From assembly GCF_016908775.1 (NCBI RefSeq), contig NZ_JAFBEP010000010.1, positions 1-64,000 of the forward strand: a stretch of 64,000 nucleotides of DNA, given 5' to 3'. Positions 1-12,199 of this stretch are shown piece after piece. A program made the position numbers and the translations under genes. This stretch comes from Defluviitalea raffinosedens (GTDB taxonomy: Bacteria > Bacillota > Clostridia > Lachnospirales > Defluviitaleaceae). Numbering within the stretch: position 1 is the stretch's first letter; the number at the start of each line of letters is the position of its first letter. Under the pieces are notes generated by a model. The model saw only the letters and a program-made list of their open reading frames with translations. It had not been told where the DNA came from and searched no databases.

Positions 1-145
1 TAATCCTTGCTAGTTTTTGCTAGCTTTTTCTATCCTTCAATCAATGGAATTGATTGGGTTTTATTTGGTGTGCTGTTTAGTTTTCAAAGATCGATGATGT
101 TAACTGCTGCTCGCTTTTTATTACTTCGCGGTCACAGCAAAAAAA
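1..145 (-). other. Leader of an rRNA operon (rRNA genes lie off the left edge)
   Basis: Read on the minus strand, this stretch contains CTTTGAAAACTAAACAG (about 74-90), which resembles the conserved leader element before 16S or 23S rRNA genes in Firmicutes. It lies directly downstream of two near-consensus promoters and has no SD or credible coding frame. The rRNA identity is an inference because no mature rRNA sequence is inside the window. Confidence 0.6.
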
Positions 146-174
146 ATTATATCAAATATGATTTTGTTTGTCAA
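146..174 (-). promoter_or_regulatory. rRNA operon promoter P2, perfect sigma-A consensus
   Basis: On the minus strand TTGACA (169-174) and TATAAT (146-151) are both perfect consensus hexamers with exactly 17 bp between them. Such a strong promoter fits a stable-RNA operon reading off the left edge. Confidence 0.85.
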
Positions 175-215
175 CAACTTTTTTCAAATATTTTTTGTTG
201 CCTCGTTGTTTCATT

Positions 216-244
216 AATATATCATATAGCAGTAAAAAAATCAA
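216..244 (-). promoter_or_regulatory. rRNA operon promoter P1
   Basis: TTGATT (239-244) and TATATT (216-221) on the minus strand, spacer 17 bp. It lies 70 bp upstream of the perfect P2, giving the tandem arrangement typical of rRNA operons. Confidence 0.65.
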
Positions 245-278
245 GCCGGAAATACTTTTAAGCAGAGAATGAATTGAA

Positions 279-314
279 GGTTCCAACTCGAGCTGGTAAA
301 CTCGGTCTGGAACC
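279..314 (-). terminator. Hairpin after metQ
   Basis: GGTTCCA and TGGAACC form the base of a stem of about 14 bp with a small internal mismatch. No clear T-run follows, so termination may be weak. It separates metNIQ from the rRNA promoters. Confidence 0.4.
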
Positions 315-344
315 CTCATCATTATGATGCACTTCTTTAGATTA

Positions 345-1136
345 TTAGAATACAGGAACAATTTCTCCGTTATAGTTGTCTTCAATAAATTTCTTTATTT
401 TTTCGGAGGTAAGCGCTTCTGCTAAAGCCTTCAAGTCTTCTCTGTTCCCATCCCCTTTTCTTATTGCAAGGACATTTACATAAGGAGAATCAGCGTCTTC
501 AATTGCTATAGCATCTTCTGTAGGAGATAATCCTTTTTGAAGCGCAAAGTTTGTATTAATAACTGCACAGTCTACATCTTGCAAAACCATTGGAAGTGCT
601 GCAGCTTCCATCTCCTGGAATGTCAGGTTCTTTGGATTGTTTTTAATATCCAATACAGTGGCTGATTGATTATTTACATCATTTAATTCAATGATACCAT
701 TTCTATGAAGAAGTGCCAAAGCTCTTGCTTCGTTACTTGGGTCATTAGGAATAGCGATTACTGCGCCATCTTTTAATTCATCTAATGAAGCAATTTTTTC
801 CGAATAAATTCCCATAGGTTCGATATGAACTTTTGCAAGGACTTCTAAATCATATCCGAATTCTGCCATTTGTGATTCTAAGTATGGGATGTGTTGGAAA
901 AAGTTTGCATCCACTTCTTTTTCATTGAGAGAACGATTGTGAATGTTATAGTCATCGATTACCTGGATTTCTAATGTAACACCTTTTTTCGCCAAATCAT
1001 CTTTAATATGTTCTAACATCTGTGCATGGGGCGCTGATGTCGCAGATACTTTAAGAACTTTGCTTTCTTTTGTGCAGCCTCCCAATATTGCTATGGTAAA
1101 TAAGGCTAAGGTTAATATTGATATGAATTTTTTCAT
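345..1136 (-). CDS. metQ: Methionine ABC transporter substrate-binding lipoprotein
   Basis: Extracellular binding protein of the D/L-methionine importer, of the NlpA/MetQ lipoprotein family. The N-terminus has a short positive region, a hydrophobic stretch and the lipobox ILGGC at about residues 18-22, so it should be lipid-anchored on the outer face of the membrane. The frame extends six codons further upstream through a GTG, but the SD AGGAGAG (1144-1150) is correctly spaced for the ATG at 1136, giving 263 residues. It is the last gene of the metN-metI-metQ operon, 39 bp after metI, under the SAM riboswitch upstream of metN. Confidence 0.93.
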   Translation of the reverse strand: MKKFISILTLALFTIAILGGCTKESKVLKVSATSAPHAQMLEHIKDDLAKKGVTLEIQVIDDYNIHNRSLNEKEVDANFFQHIPYLESQMAEFGYDLEVLAKVHIEPMGIYSEKIASLDELKDGAVIAIPNDPSNEARALALLHRNGIIELNDVNNQSATVLDIKNNPKNLTFQEMEAAALPMVLQDVDCAVINTNFALQKGLSPTEDAIAIEDADSPYVNVLAIRKGDGNREDLKALAEALTSEKIKKFIEDNYNGEIVPVF

Positions 1137-1175
1137 TCCTAATCTCTCCTTCACGTTTTATTTTTTTATATTGAT

Positions 1176-1841
1176 CTATTTTTTATTCATTGCTTTCGCA
1201 ATGCTGTTGCCAATCCATTGAAGAATTTGAACTAAAATGATAAGAAGTATTACTGTGGCAATAATAAGTGAAACATCGTATCTGTAATATCCGTATTGGA
1301 TTGCCACACTGCCAAGGCCTCCCCCGCCTACGGTTCCTGCCATTGCACTGTAACCTATGAGATTCACTACAGTAAGCGTAATACCAAGAATTATGGAAGC
1401 CATTGCTTCCGGTATAAGAACCTTCGTAATAATTTCCCACGTGCTTGAACCCATGGCTACGGCTGCTTCAACAATTCCTTTATCTACTTCTTTAAGTGAA
1501 CTCTCAACGACTCTTGCCACAAAAGGTGCTGCTGCTATGGATAATGGAACAATGGTTGCTGTCGTTCCCAGACTCGTGCCAACAATCATTCTGGTAAAGG
1601 GAATCAGAGCAACAATCAAAATAGCAAAAGGAAAGGACCTTCCAATGTTTACAATTGTACCGAGGATACGGTTTAATTGTATTCTTTCTTTGATTCCTCC
1701 CTGATCTGTAATAACAAGTATTACGCCTAAGGGTAGCCCAATAATAGTAGAAATCAAAGTTGCTGCAAATACCATATAGAGTGTATTCCCGGTTTCTGTT
1801 AGTAAAAGCCAGAAAGCCTGGTCAGGATTTTGAAAGATCAT
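1176..1841 (-). CDS. metI: Methionine ABC transporter permease
   Basis: Membrane permease of the methionine importer, 221 residues, the usual MetI length. Several hydrophobic segments are visible, and the EAA-type cytoplasmic loop that contacts MetN appears near residues 125-160 (EAAVAMGSSTWEIITKVLIPEA). Its ATG overlaps the stop codon of metN in an ATGA arrangement, indicating translational coupling. Identity follows from the family signature and its position between metN and metQ. Confidence 0.94.
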   Translation of the reverse strand: MIFQNPDQAFWLLLTETGNTLYMVFAATLISTIIGLPLGVILVITDQGGIKERIQLNRILGTIVNIGRSFPFAILIVALIPFTRMIVGTSLGTTATIVPLSIAAAPFVARVVESSLKEVDKGIVEAAVAMGSSTWEIITKVLIPEAMASIILGITLTVVNLIGYSAMAGTVGGGGLGSVAIQYGYYRYDVSLIIATVILLIILVQILQWIGNSIAKAMNKK

Positions 1842-2848
1842 TGGGAGATCACCTCACATTCCACGCCGTTTTCTTCCAGAAAAGCAACTGCGTTCTTGAT
1901 TTCTTCTTTGTCTCCTATTAACTCAATAATTAAGCTTCCAATAAATGTTTGCTGTAAATGGTCAATGCCACCAAGAAGAATATTGGCATCTACTCCACAT
2001 TTTTTGATCATTTTTGACAGGATCGGTTGAGATGTTTTAATTCCTTCAAAACTCAGACGGAATAATTTCCTTCTCTCATCTATTCTGTCCAGCAATTCTT
2101 CAGGTATATCGTGACTGATATTTTGAACGAAGCTTTTTGTTGTAGGATGGGTTGGATGAGCAAATACCTTAGATACCGGACCAGTTTCTACAACTTCTCC
2201 AGCCTCCATTACAGCAACCTTGCTACAGATCTGTTTAATAACTTCCATCTCATGGGTAATGATCACGATGGTTAATCCCAGAGTTTCATTAATCTTTTTA
2301 AGCAGTTTGAGGATAGACTGGGTTGTTTTAGGGTCCAGAGCAGAGGTTGCTTCATCACAGAGTAATACATCCGGATGATTGGCAAGGGCTCTTGCAATAC
2401 CTACTCTTTGCTTTTGTCCACCGCTTAGCTGTGATGGATAGCTGTCTCTTTTTTCTTCTAACTCAACTAATTTAAGAAGTTCATCGATCCTTTTTTCTCT
2501 GTCTTCTTTTGGAACCTTGGCAATTTCCATCGGATAAGCTATGTTTTCAGCTACAGTTCGGGAATTAAGGAGATTAAAATGCTGAAAGATCATCCCTATT
2601 TTTTTTCGCATTTCTCTTAATTCCGCAGGGTTCAGGCTCATTATATTCTTGCCTTTTATATAGACTTCACCCTTGGTTGGTTCTTCCAGACGGTTAATGC
2701 AACGAACAAGGGTCGATTTTCCTGCTCCGCTTAAACCAATAATCCCAAAAATATCTCCCTGCTCAATGTGCATATTAATATTTTTTAAAGCTTCAACTTT
2801 ATTGCTCTTACCCTTGAATTCTTTATAAACGCCTTTTATTTCTATCAC
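1838..2848 (-). CDS. metN: Methionine ABC transporter ATP-binding protein
   Basis: ATPase of the methionine importer. Walker A GLSGAGKST is near residue 37, the ABC signature LSGGQKQRV near 140 and Walker B VLLCDEATSAL near 160. The C-terminal part (about 260-336) is the NIL domain typical of MetN, which senses intracellular methionine. I start at the GTG at 2848 because AGGAGG sits six bases upstream; this gives MIEIKGVYKEF and 336 residues. A longer TTG reading would begin before that SD and is unlikely. First gene of the operon. Confidence 0.93.
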   Translation of the reverse strand: MIEIKGVYKEFKGKSNKVEALKNINMHIEQGDIFGIIGLSGAGKSTLVRCINRLEEPTKGEVYIKGKNIMSLNPAELREMRKKIGMIFQHFNLLNSRTVAENIAYPMEIAKVPKEDREKRIDELLKLVELEEKRDSYPSQLSGGQKQRVGIARALANHPDVLLCDEATSALDPKTTQSILKLLKKINETLGLTIVIITHEMEVIKQICSKVAVMEAGEVVETGPVSKVFAHPTHPTTKSFVQNISHDIPEELLDRIDERRKLFRLSFEGIKTSQPILSKMIKKCGVDANILLGGIDHLQQTFIGSLIIELIGDKEEIKNAVAFLEENGVECEVISQ

Positions 2849-2917
2849 GGTGCTCCTCCTTTGCCCCAACGGTTGCCTGATACGTAACTTCTATGTGTAA
2901 CTTCTGCTTTTGAGCAT

Positions 2918-2945
2918 TAAAAAACCTCTTTCAATGAAAGAGGTT
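2918..2945 (-). terminator. Expression-platform terminator of the SAM riboswitch
   Basis: On the minus strand AACCTCTTT and AAAGAGGTT (arms 2937-2945 and 2923-2931) form a perfect 9-bp stem with a 5-base loop, followed by six T residues. It lies between the SAM aptamer and metN, as expected for transcription attenuation. Confidence 0.85.
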
Positions 2946-2950
2946 ATATG

Positions 2951-3060
2951 CTCTCTCTCATCTTATGCAGACAACCTCTGCATCTGGAATTGGCACCTTC
3001 GCATTTTGCGGGTTGCCGGGTTTCATTGGGCCAGTCCCTCCACCTCTCTTGATGAGCTCG
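2951..3060 (-). promoter_or_regulatory. SAM-I (S-box) riboswitch controlling metNIQ
   Basis: The minus strand shows the S-box core elements in order: CTCATCAAGAGAGGTGGAGG, GACTGGCCC, GAAACCCGGCAACC, a variable hairpin and the closing AGATGAG. P1 pairs CTCATC (3051-3056) with GATGAG (2957-2962). By family knowledge, SAM binding stabilises P1 and allows the following terminator to form, switching off methionine import when SAM is plentiful. Confidence 0.95.
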
Positions 3061-3077
3061 AATATTAAGTTGAAGAT

Positions 3078-3106
3078 AGTATAACAGTATCATCTGGCAT
3101 TGTCAA
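3078..3106 (-). promoter_or_regulatory. Promoter of the SAM riboswitch-metNIQ unit
   Basis: TTGACA (3101-3106) and TATACT (3078-3083) on the minus strand with a 17-bp spacer. Transcription would start about 10-15 bases before the riboswitch P1 helix. Confidence 0.85.
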
Positions 3107-3159
3107 TAAAAAAATTTAATAGAGTTAAACATTCCCTGGGTATCCTTATTATTTAAATT

Positions 3160-3852
3160 TTACAAAAACAGTCCTCCAACGAATTTCAGCAGATAATTGT
3201 ATTCATATAAATACTTTGCATATGTACTGTTTTCCAGTAAAAGAAATATCTTTTCGAAAGCTGGGTTTGATTGAAATATAAAAAGTACAATAAAAAACAC
3301 CCAGATTTTCAACACTCCTGAAGCAAAGCCGAAGATCAGTCCAAAAAGACGATTCACTGAATTAATCACTGGTAGTTTTGATAAAATATCCATGATCCCG
3401 ATAAGAATCCTAAGGCCGACACTCACTACGAAAAACACTATAACCATAGAAATGATATTAATGCATATGTTGGCAATATAACCTGCAATATAGTCCTTTA
3501 AGCTGTCCACCTGAAAAATACTGTATATTTCTGAATTATTGTTTTCAACCAGAACTCCCTTCAAAAATTTAGGTACATTCAGATCATTAATAAAATTAAC
3601 CTGTCCCTCCAAGGTATTTATTTTAGTCCCCTCTGGCACCAGTATGGTAGGAGCTATTTGAGTTTTCATTTTATCGAACAGGGACGTAGAAGTTCTTAAA
3701 TAGGCACTTACAATTGGATAAAGGGTATATGATAGAATCATCGAAGCAATAGAAGATATTAATTTAAAAAGGGAAAGTACCAATCCCCTCTTATAAGCAA
3801 TCCATCCATTTACAACAAAAAAAGCCAATACTAAAATATCCGCTACATTCAT
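3160..3852 (-). CDS. CvpA family membrane protein
   Basis: Integral membrane protein of 230 residues. The first 30 residues (DILVLAFFVVNGWIAYKRGL) match the CvpA/colicin V production family start, followed by further hydrophobic helices near 25-50, 120-150 and 165-200 around a polar loop at about 55-115. The molecular role of the family is poorly defined; links to cell envelope or division are proposed. SD TTGGAGG precedes ATG by eight bases. It follows the beta-propeller gene by 14 bp and probably shares its transcript. Confidence 0.75.
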   Translation of the reverse strand: MNVADILVLAFFVVNGWIAYKRGLVLSLFKLISSIASMILSYTLYPIVSAYLRTSTSLFDKMKTQIAPTILVPEGTKINTLEGQVNFINDLNVPKFLKGVLVENNNSEIYSIFQVDSLKDYIAGYIANICINIISMVIVFFVVSVGLRILIGIMDILSKLPVINSVNRLFGLIFGFASGVLKIWVFFIVLFIFQSNPAFEKIFLLLENSTYAKYLYEYNYLLKFVGGLFL

Positions 3853-3866
3853 AGCTTGCCTCCAAA

Positions 3867-5066
3867 TTATCGTTTTATTTCCATTAGGTCAACAGAGTCT
3901 TTAGAAACTAAAGCAACTTTATTCCCATTCTTTAATGGGATCATTTCATCCACATCCTTTAATGCAGTATATTTAAAAATTTCTTTTCCTTTTGGGTCCA
4001 GTCCATAAAAAGTTCTGTTGACACCTACAATCACCATATTATCATCACCGTATAAATAAGTGACATCTCCTTCCGGATCAAACACATGTTTTTTGCTGCC
4101 TTCCGTACTATAAAAAACAACACTCCCATATTTTTCTCCCTGTTTGCCCGGAAATTCTTCCCCCAGGGCCAAAACCAAATAAGTGGATAAATTTCTTCTA
4201 TTCTCTATATTCCAGGGTATTGCCTTGATATGGTTTGATAAGATCTCTTCTTTCACATTGTTATCTTCATCAATCCATAAGATTCGGTCATCGCCTAAAA
4301 CAACCAAAGTATTATTTTGCAAATAAAACATTCCAGGAAAAATCGTATCCTCTTTTTCAATGGCAAATTCGATCAGATCTTCTTTCAGTATGCCGTTTTC
4401 TCCTAAGTCCAAAAAAATTAAATTAGACTTTAACCCCTTTGTATCTGGATTAAGATAACTTACAGGCATATGGTATCCATTATCCGATACGATAGCACTA
4501 AGGGGATAACCCGCATCTTCAATAAAAGTATTTCTGTCAATTCCTAAATCTTTACCCTGGGCATCATACACTTTAATCCTGTGCCCATCCTTTGTTGCTC
4601 CAATCACAGATAAATATCCTTTAGAATTAATTGAAAAATACTCTATAGGATTTTGTGTCGTGACTTGATATACTAATCCTTTATCATTTAAGACATAAAT
4701 CTTTTTCCCGCCATCTTCTCCTACTGCAAGATATGGTTCATTGACAATCAGTTTTGGTAAATTCATAGAAAAAGTTTGGTTCCAGATTTCATCTCCATTT
4801 TGAGAAATTCGTTTAACGCCATCAGGACCACACTGTATTAAGTCATTGCCATAAACATTAAAGGTATATCTATCACTTAACTCTCGTTTTACCCATTGTT
4901 TTTCTAAATAAAGAGAGGGTTCATTTCCATTAAAAAAGGAAAGATGCAGGTCCTTGCCGGCAACTTCCGAGTAAATCAAAATCCCTGATGCAATCATGAG
5001 TAGAATAAGAGAAAAAATTTGGGCTCTCTTATCTTTCTTATTCTTATAGGCTTCTATACGGCTCAA
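3867..5066 (-). CDS. Membrane-anchored beta-propeller-like protein (DUF5711-type)
   Basis: A 399-residue protein with one N-terminal membrane segment at about residues 18-36, preceded by a positively charged stretch, so the rest should lie outside the cell. The remainder has repeating blade-like units with GxDGxxRI, LNDKG, YDAQGKDLG and LDPKGKE motifs, typical of PQQ/WD-like propellers. It resembles the clostridial family I know as DUF5711. Start is a TTG at 5066 with SD AGGGGG eight bases upstream. No catalytic residues are evident and the function is unknown. Likely co-transcribed with cvpA. Confidence 0.7.
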   Translation of the reverse strand: MSRIEAYKNKKDKRAQIFSLILLMIASGILIYSEVAGKDLHLSFFNGNEPSLYLEKQWVKRELSDRYTFNVYGNDLIQCGPDGVKRISQNGDEIWNQTFSMNLPKLIVNEPYLAVGEDGGKKIYVLNDKGLVYQVTTQNPIEYFSINSKGYLSVIGATKDGHRIKVYDAQGKDLGIDRNTFIEDAGYPLSAIVSDNGYHMPVSYLNPDTKGLKSNLIFLDLGENGILKEDLIEFAIEKEDTIFPGMFYLQNNTLVVLGDDRILWIDEDNNVKEEILSNHIKAIPWNIENRRNLSTYLVLALGEEFPGKQGEKYGSVVFYSTEGSKKHVFDPEGDVTYLYGDDNMVIVGVNRTFYGLDPKGKEIFKYTALKDVDEMIPLKNGNKVALVSKDSVDLMEIKR

Positions 5067-5136
5067 TTTTTTTCCCCCTATATTTTCATTTGTAATATAT
5101 GGTACTATATCTTTCCCTCGATTTCAACGTTTCTAT

Positions 5137-6216
5137 TTACTGTCTAAATCTTTTATTAACTCTATTCAATTTCCAGCCAATAAAATATAGGAGAATTATA
5201 AAGACTTCAAAGAGCCCCACATATCCAAATAAAGGATAAATTTGTCCAACCATTTTAGAGAAACCAATCTGGGCAATTATAATAGAAGTTAATATGAAAA
5301 CAGGCAGAATGCTCTTATAAGAAATATTAAACTCCACAGACACTCTGTTGACAAATCCATATCCGCTGGAAACTGCCGTTGTGAATATGGCAGCGATTAA
5401 AACAAAGAAATAGATATACCGAATAGCAAAACCGTAATGAAGCACAATCCCAAGCATTGGTATTTCAAGAGCCTCCACCCTGTCATAGTATATTAATGTT
5501 GCCATAACAATGCAAAGTCCTAAAAATCCCAAAGTTATACCGCCTATAATGCCTCCCATTTTTGCTTGTTTCCTGGAATGAATAATAGGAAGCAGGCTGC
5601 AGAGAATCACAACTGCAGTAATGGTATTATAGGATACATAGACAATAGAAGAAGTGATCCAATTCCTCGTAAGAGCATGAAATACCGACACTACAGGAGA
5701 AGAAAATACTGCTGCTTCTCTAAATAAAACTATGTATAACCCTAAAAGAATACCTCCTATTAAAAGTAACGGTGCTAAAATCGTATTAATGACGATAACC
5801 CCTTCAACATCATATAAAAAGACAATAAGGCATAAGCCTGCCATGATTAAGATTCCTATTTGCACAGGAATTTGAAACTGTTGTCTAAGGAGTGCCCCCG
5901 TTCCTGCAAGCATTGCACAAAAAGTAGTAAACATAAACAAAGAAACGACCCACTCCATGATATTGCCTAAAAACTCTCCCATAATAGGGTAAATGAATCC
6001 TCGGTAATCCTTAATTTTTTGAACATAGACCATTTCAAGGACAGCCCATCCTATAAGAGCAAATAAAATTCCTGATAAAATCACTCCATAAATGCCCTCA
6101 ATACCATAGGAAGTAAAAAACTGCATAATCTCCTGCCCTGAGGCAAAACCTGCGCCTAAAACAGTTCCAGTATATACACTGGCTATTTTTATTACATTAG
6201 ATCTTTTATTTTTCAC
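5137..6216 (-). CDS. YkvI-type membrane protein, putative transporter
   Basis: About ten hydrophobic segments over 359 residues and the N-terminal signature TVLGAGFASGQEIMQFF, characteristic of YkvI-family proteins related to the LeuT/APC transporter fold. The substrate is unknown. An upstream ATG would add 20 residues, but the G-rich SD GGGGGA lies seven bases before the GTG at 6216, so I choose that start. This SD forms the descending arm of a terminator-like hairpin (6217-6258), so expression may be controlled by that structure. It follows glgA with a 90-bp gap. Confidence 0.72.
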   Translation of the reverse strand: MKNKRSNVIKIASVYTGTVLGAGFASGQEIMQFFTSYGIEGIYGVILSGILFALIGWAVLEMVYVQKIKDYRGFIYPIMGEFLGNIMEWVVSLFMFTTFCAMLAGTGALLRQQFQIPVQIGILIMAGLCLIVFLYDVEGVIVINTILAPLLLIGGILLGLYIVLFREAAVFSSPVVSVFHALTRNWITSSIVYVSYNTITAVVILCSLLPIIHSRKQAKMGGIIGGITLGFLGLCIVMATLIYYDRVEALEIPMLGIVLHYGFAIRYIYFFVLIAAIFTTAVSSGYGFVNRVSVEFNISYKSILPVFILTSIIIAQIGFSKMVGQIYPLFGYVGLFEVFIILLYFIGWKLNRVNKRFRQ

Positions 6217-6258
6217 AAAAAATCCCCCATATATCTGTTTGTACAAATATATGAGGGA
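6217..6258 (-). terminator. Terminator-like hairpin containing the SD of the YkvI-type gene
   Basis: On the minus strand two 16-base arms (6243-6258 and 6223-6238) pair at 14 of 16 positions around a 4-base loop and are followed by six T residues (6217-6222), directly before the GTG start. The descending arm ends in GGGGGA, the only SD-like sequence for that gene. It may both end glgA transcripts and hide this SD. Confidence 0.75.
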
Positions 6259-6306
6259 TGTTCCCATTTCATTCAAAAACTATGTATGAACTTTTACAGT
6301 CTTCTA

Positions 6307-7743
6307 TTAATGGCTGATGCTTTTATATAATTCCATATATTTTTTAGCAGAGTCTTCCCAGGAATAATCTGAATTCATAGCATTTTTAACCAAAAGCTCC
6401 CACTTGTCTTTATTATAATATACATTTAAAGCTCTTATGATTTCCCATAACATTGCATCAGAATTATAATCATTGAAAACAAAACCATTACCCTCACAAG
6501 TTTCTTCGTTAAACGATTGAATGGTATCTGCCAGCCCTCCAGTCTTTCGAACTATAGGAATGGTTCCATATCTAAGACTAATAAGTTGTCCTAAACCGCA
6601 GGGTTCGAATAAAGAAGGCATCAAAAACAAATCACTGCCTCCATAGATTTTTTGTGCCAAATCCACATTAAACAAGATATTGGCGCTTACCTTCTCGGGG
6701 AAAGTATCTTGCATGTATTTAAACATTTCTTCATATTGGTGTTGCCCTGTGCCTAAAACCACAAATTGAATATCTTCCTGCATCAGATCGTGCATTTTTT
6801 CTGCAATTAAGTCTAATCCTTTCTGGTCTACCAAACGGGAAATAAGGCCGATCATAGGAACATCTCTTTGAGGAAGGCCCAGATCTTTTTGAAGCCTATA
6901 CTTATTTTCCTTTTTTAAATGCAAGCTTTCCTTAGAATAGGGGATATAGAGAGCCTTGTCAGTTTCGGGATTAAAAGCCTCATAATCAATTCCATTTACA
7001 ATGCCGTAAAGTACACTGCTTCTTTTTTGAAGGACGCCATCCAGTCCATAACCGTATTGACTGGTTTTGATCTCTTCTGCATATGTTTTGCTTACGGTAT
7101 TGATGGCATCAGAATAAACTAAACCAGCTTTCATATAACTTACATTCCCGTAGAACTCTACCCCCTCTGAATGGAAACACCAATCTGAAACACCCAGCAA
7201 ATCCAGCGTTTCTCTTCCAAAGATCCCCTGATACTGTATATTATGAATGGTATAGAGTGTTGAAATGGATCTATAATAAAGATCTTCATGGTATCTTTCT
7301 TTTAAAAGCAAGCAAATAGGGCCTGTCTGCCAATCATTGCAGTGAATAATATCCGGTTTAAATCCGATTCTTGGCAGCATGTCCAAAACCGCTTTACAAA
7401 AAAAAGCAAATCTTTCGTGATCGTCATTATAACCGTATAAACCATCCCTATCAAAATAATTGTCATTTCCTATAAAATAAACAGGCACTGAAGAATCATA
7501 TTCATAAATATGGGCAAACTGCTTTCTCCACTCCAAATAAACGGGAAATTCCGCAACAATCTCACTGTCATTTAAATACTGCTGAAGTACACATTTATAT
7601 TTTGGTATGGCTACTCTTACATCGGCACCTAATTTTTTTAAAGCATAGGGAAGGGCTCCTGCTACATCTCCAAGTCCTCCGGTCTTAGCAAAGGGTATTG
7701 CTTCCGAAGAAACGAACAGTATTTTTAGATCATTTTGACTCAT
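6307..7743 (-). CDS. glgA: Glycogen (starch) synthase, ADP-glucose type
   Basis: GT5 glucosyltransferase that extends alpha-1,4-glucan from ADP-glucose. The N-terminal substrate-binding motif KTGGLGDVAGALP (residues about 21-33) and the C-terminal GT-B motif FEPCGLGQL (about 380) are both present. Length of about 478-481 residues is normal. Two ATGs are possible: 7752, directly abutting a GGGGGG tract, or 7743, which that tract serves with nine-base spacing; I prefer 7743. No other glg gene is in the window, so storage polysaccharide genes must be elsewhere. The downstream hairpin at 6217-6258 is its probable terminator. Confidence 0.92.
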   Translation of the reverse strand: MSQNDLKILFVSSEAIPFAKTGGLGDVAGALPYALKKLGADVRVAIPKYKCVLQQYLNDSEIVAEFPVYLEWRKQFAHIYEYDSSVPVYFIGNDNYFDRDGLYGYNDDHERFAFFCKAVLDMLPRIGFKPDIIHCNDWQTGPICLLLKERYHEDLYYRSISTLYTIHNIQYQGIFGRETLDLLGVSDWCFHSEGVEFYGNVSYMKAGLVYSDAINTVSKTYAEEIKTSQYGYGLDGVLQKRSSVLYGIVNGIDYEAFNPETDKALYIPYSKESLHLKKENKYRLQKDLGLPQRDVPMIGLISRLVDQKGLDLIAEKMHDLMQEDIQFVVLGTGQHQYEEMFKYMQDTFPEKVSANILFNVDLAQKIYGGSDLFLMPSLFEPCGLGQLISLRYGTIPIVRKTGGLADTIQSFNEETCEGNGFVFNDYNSDAMLWEIIRALNVYYNKDKWELLVKNAMNSDYSWEDSAKKYMELYKSISH

Positions 7744-7807
7744 TTCAATCATCCCCCCACGTAATACTTTTTTTACTATTATATCATATTGCCATTATTC
7801 TGGATAG

Positions 7808-7829
7808 AAAAAAAGACGACAGAATCGTC
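7808..7829 (-). terminator. Terminator after bofA
   Basis: Minus strand GACGA, a 5-base loop and TCGTC, followed by seven T residues (7808-7814). The opposite strand also has a short T tract, so it could work weakly in both directions. It lies between bofA and glgA. Confidence 0.6.
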
Positions 7830-7883
7830 AAAAAATTAACAAATATGTTTAAAAAAAGATCAAAAAATATATGTACTGACTTC

Positions 7884-8144
7884 TTAGAAAAAAATATTCA
7901 GTAAGTATAGAAGTATCATCCCCGGTATTCCAAGTACAGCAATAACAAATATGGTTGCCCAATTAATCCCTACATACCATCCAAAAGGAGATAGCAAGAA
8001 ATTAAAAACCAGTAGTCCTAAAACTCCTCCTATACCCTGGATCAGGGTTCTTAGCAAGATCTTCAAAGGTTTCGTGAAAACCATAAAGGTAAGAATCACC
8101 AAACCTGCTATGATTAAAAATATTAACAGATCATCACTTGTCAC
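7884..8144 (-). CDS. bofA: BofA family pro-sigma-K processing inhibitor
   Basis: Small membrane protein of 86 residues with two to three hydrophobic segments and the family region GVLGLLVFNFLLSPFG followed by VGINWATIFVIAVLGIPG. In Bacillus, BofA sits in the outer forespore membrane and restrains the SpoIVFB protease until late in sporulation. Its presence suggests that the organism forms endospores. Start is the GTG at 8144 with SD GGAGG seven bases upstream. It follows the yaaL-like gene, the pairing seen near recR in many Firmicutes, although here recR is about 19 kb away. Confidence 0.85.
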   Translation of the reverse strand: MTSDDLLIFLIIAGLVILTFMVFTKPLKILLRTLIQGIGGVLGLLVFNFLLSPFGWYVGINWATIFVIAVLGIPGMILLYLLNIFF

Positions 8145-8195
8145 TTAAATCCTCCTTGCTTTGACATGATTCCCTATAAAGCTTATAAAGATCTT

Positions 8196-8465
8196 CTAAC
8201 TTTTAACTGCCACGTTCTCTTTTTCTTTCATCTTATTGAGATAGTATTTATATCTCGTCTGGAGTGCTTTCATTTCGTAGATACAGCTGTCGATCAAATC
8301 TTTTTCCGTCGTATTTTCGAAAGCATTGAATACCAGGTCTATTTGCCTTTTGGTTTTTAGCAGCTCTTCTTTAAGCTCGTCTTCTTCTGTAATATGGCAT
8401 GTCTGTCTTGTCTTAAATTTGAATGGAAAAAAACCTTTTTTGGATATTTCAATAATCGAATTCAA
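8196..8465 (-). CDS. YaaL-like DUF2508 family protein
   Basis: An 89-residue, charged, probably helical protein. The region ELLKTKRQIDLVFNAFENTTEKDLIDSCIYEM matches the general form of the DUF2508 (YaaL) family, usually encoded beside bofA. No biochemical function is established. Start is the TTG at 8465, chosen because AAGGGGG lies eight bases upstream and no ATG is suitably placed. It is followed by bofA after 51 bp, probably in one transcript. Confidence 0.7.
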   Translation of the reverse strand: MNSIIEISKKGFFPFKFKTRQTCHITEEDELKEELLKTKRQIDLVFNAFENTTEKDLIDSCIYEMKALQTRYKYYLNKMKEKENVAVKS

Positions 8466-8544
8466 ACTATTTGCCCCCTTAAGATTTTCTTTACTTATTA
8501 TAAGTATAGTCTGATATATTGGGGTTTATTCATAGCTTGGCATA

Positions 8545-8580
8545 TAAAAAAGCACCTATTTATATAAATAGGTGCTTTTT
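8545..8580 (-). terminator. Terminator of nifJ
   Basis: Near-perfect inverted repeat AAAAAGCACCTATTTAT and its complement, about 13-16 bp of stem, followed by T residues on the minus strand. The symmetrical A/T flanks could allow bidirectional use. It lies 18 bp after the nifJ stop codon. Confidence 0.85.
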
Positions 8581-8597
8581 TGATACAGTATAAGCAA

Positions 8598-12143
<3,546 letters not shown>

Positions 12144-12199
12144 TTACGATGAAAAAAATATTTTTACATACAATGGTATACAAAATATTGCATACTCTT

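Noticed and set aside
7-261. Plus-strand 84-codon frame at the left edge
   Set aside because: It has no SD, an odd composition, and lies over two strong minus-strand promoters and the rRNA leader.
1183-1440. 85-codon minus-strand frame inside metI
   Set aside because: Out-of-frame shadow of metI with implausible Cys/His/Tyr-rich sequence.
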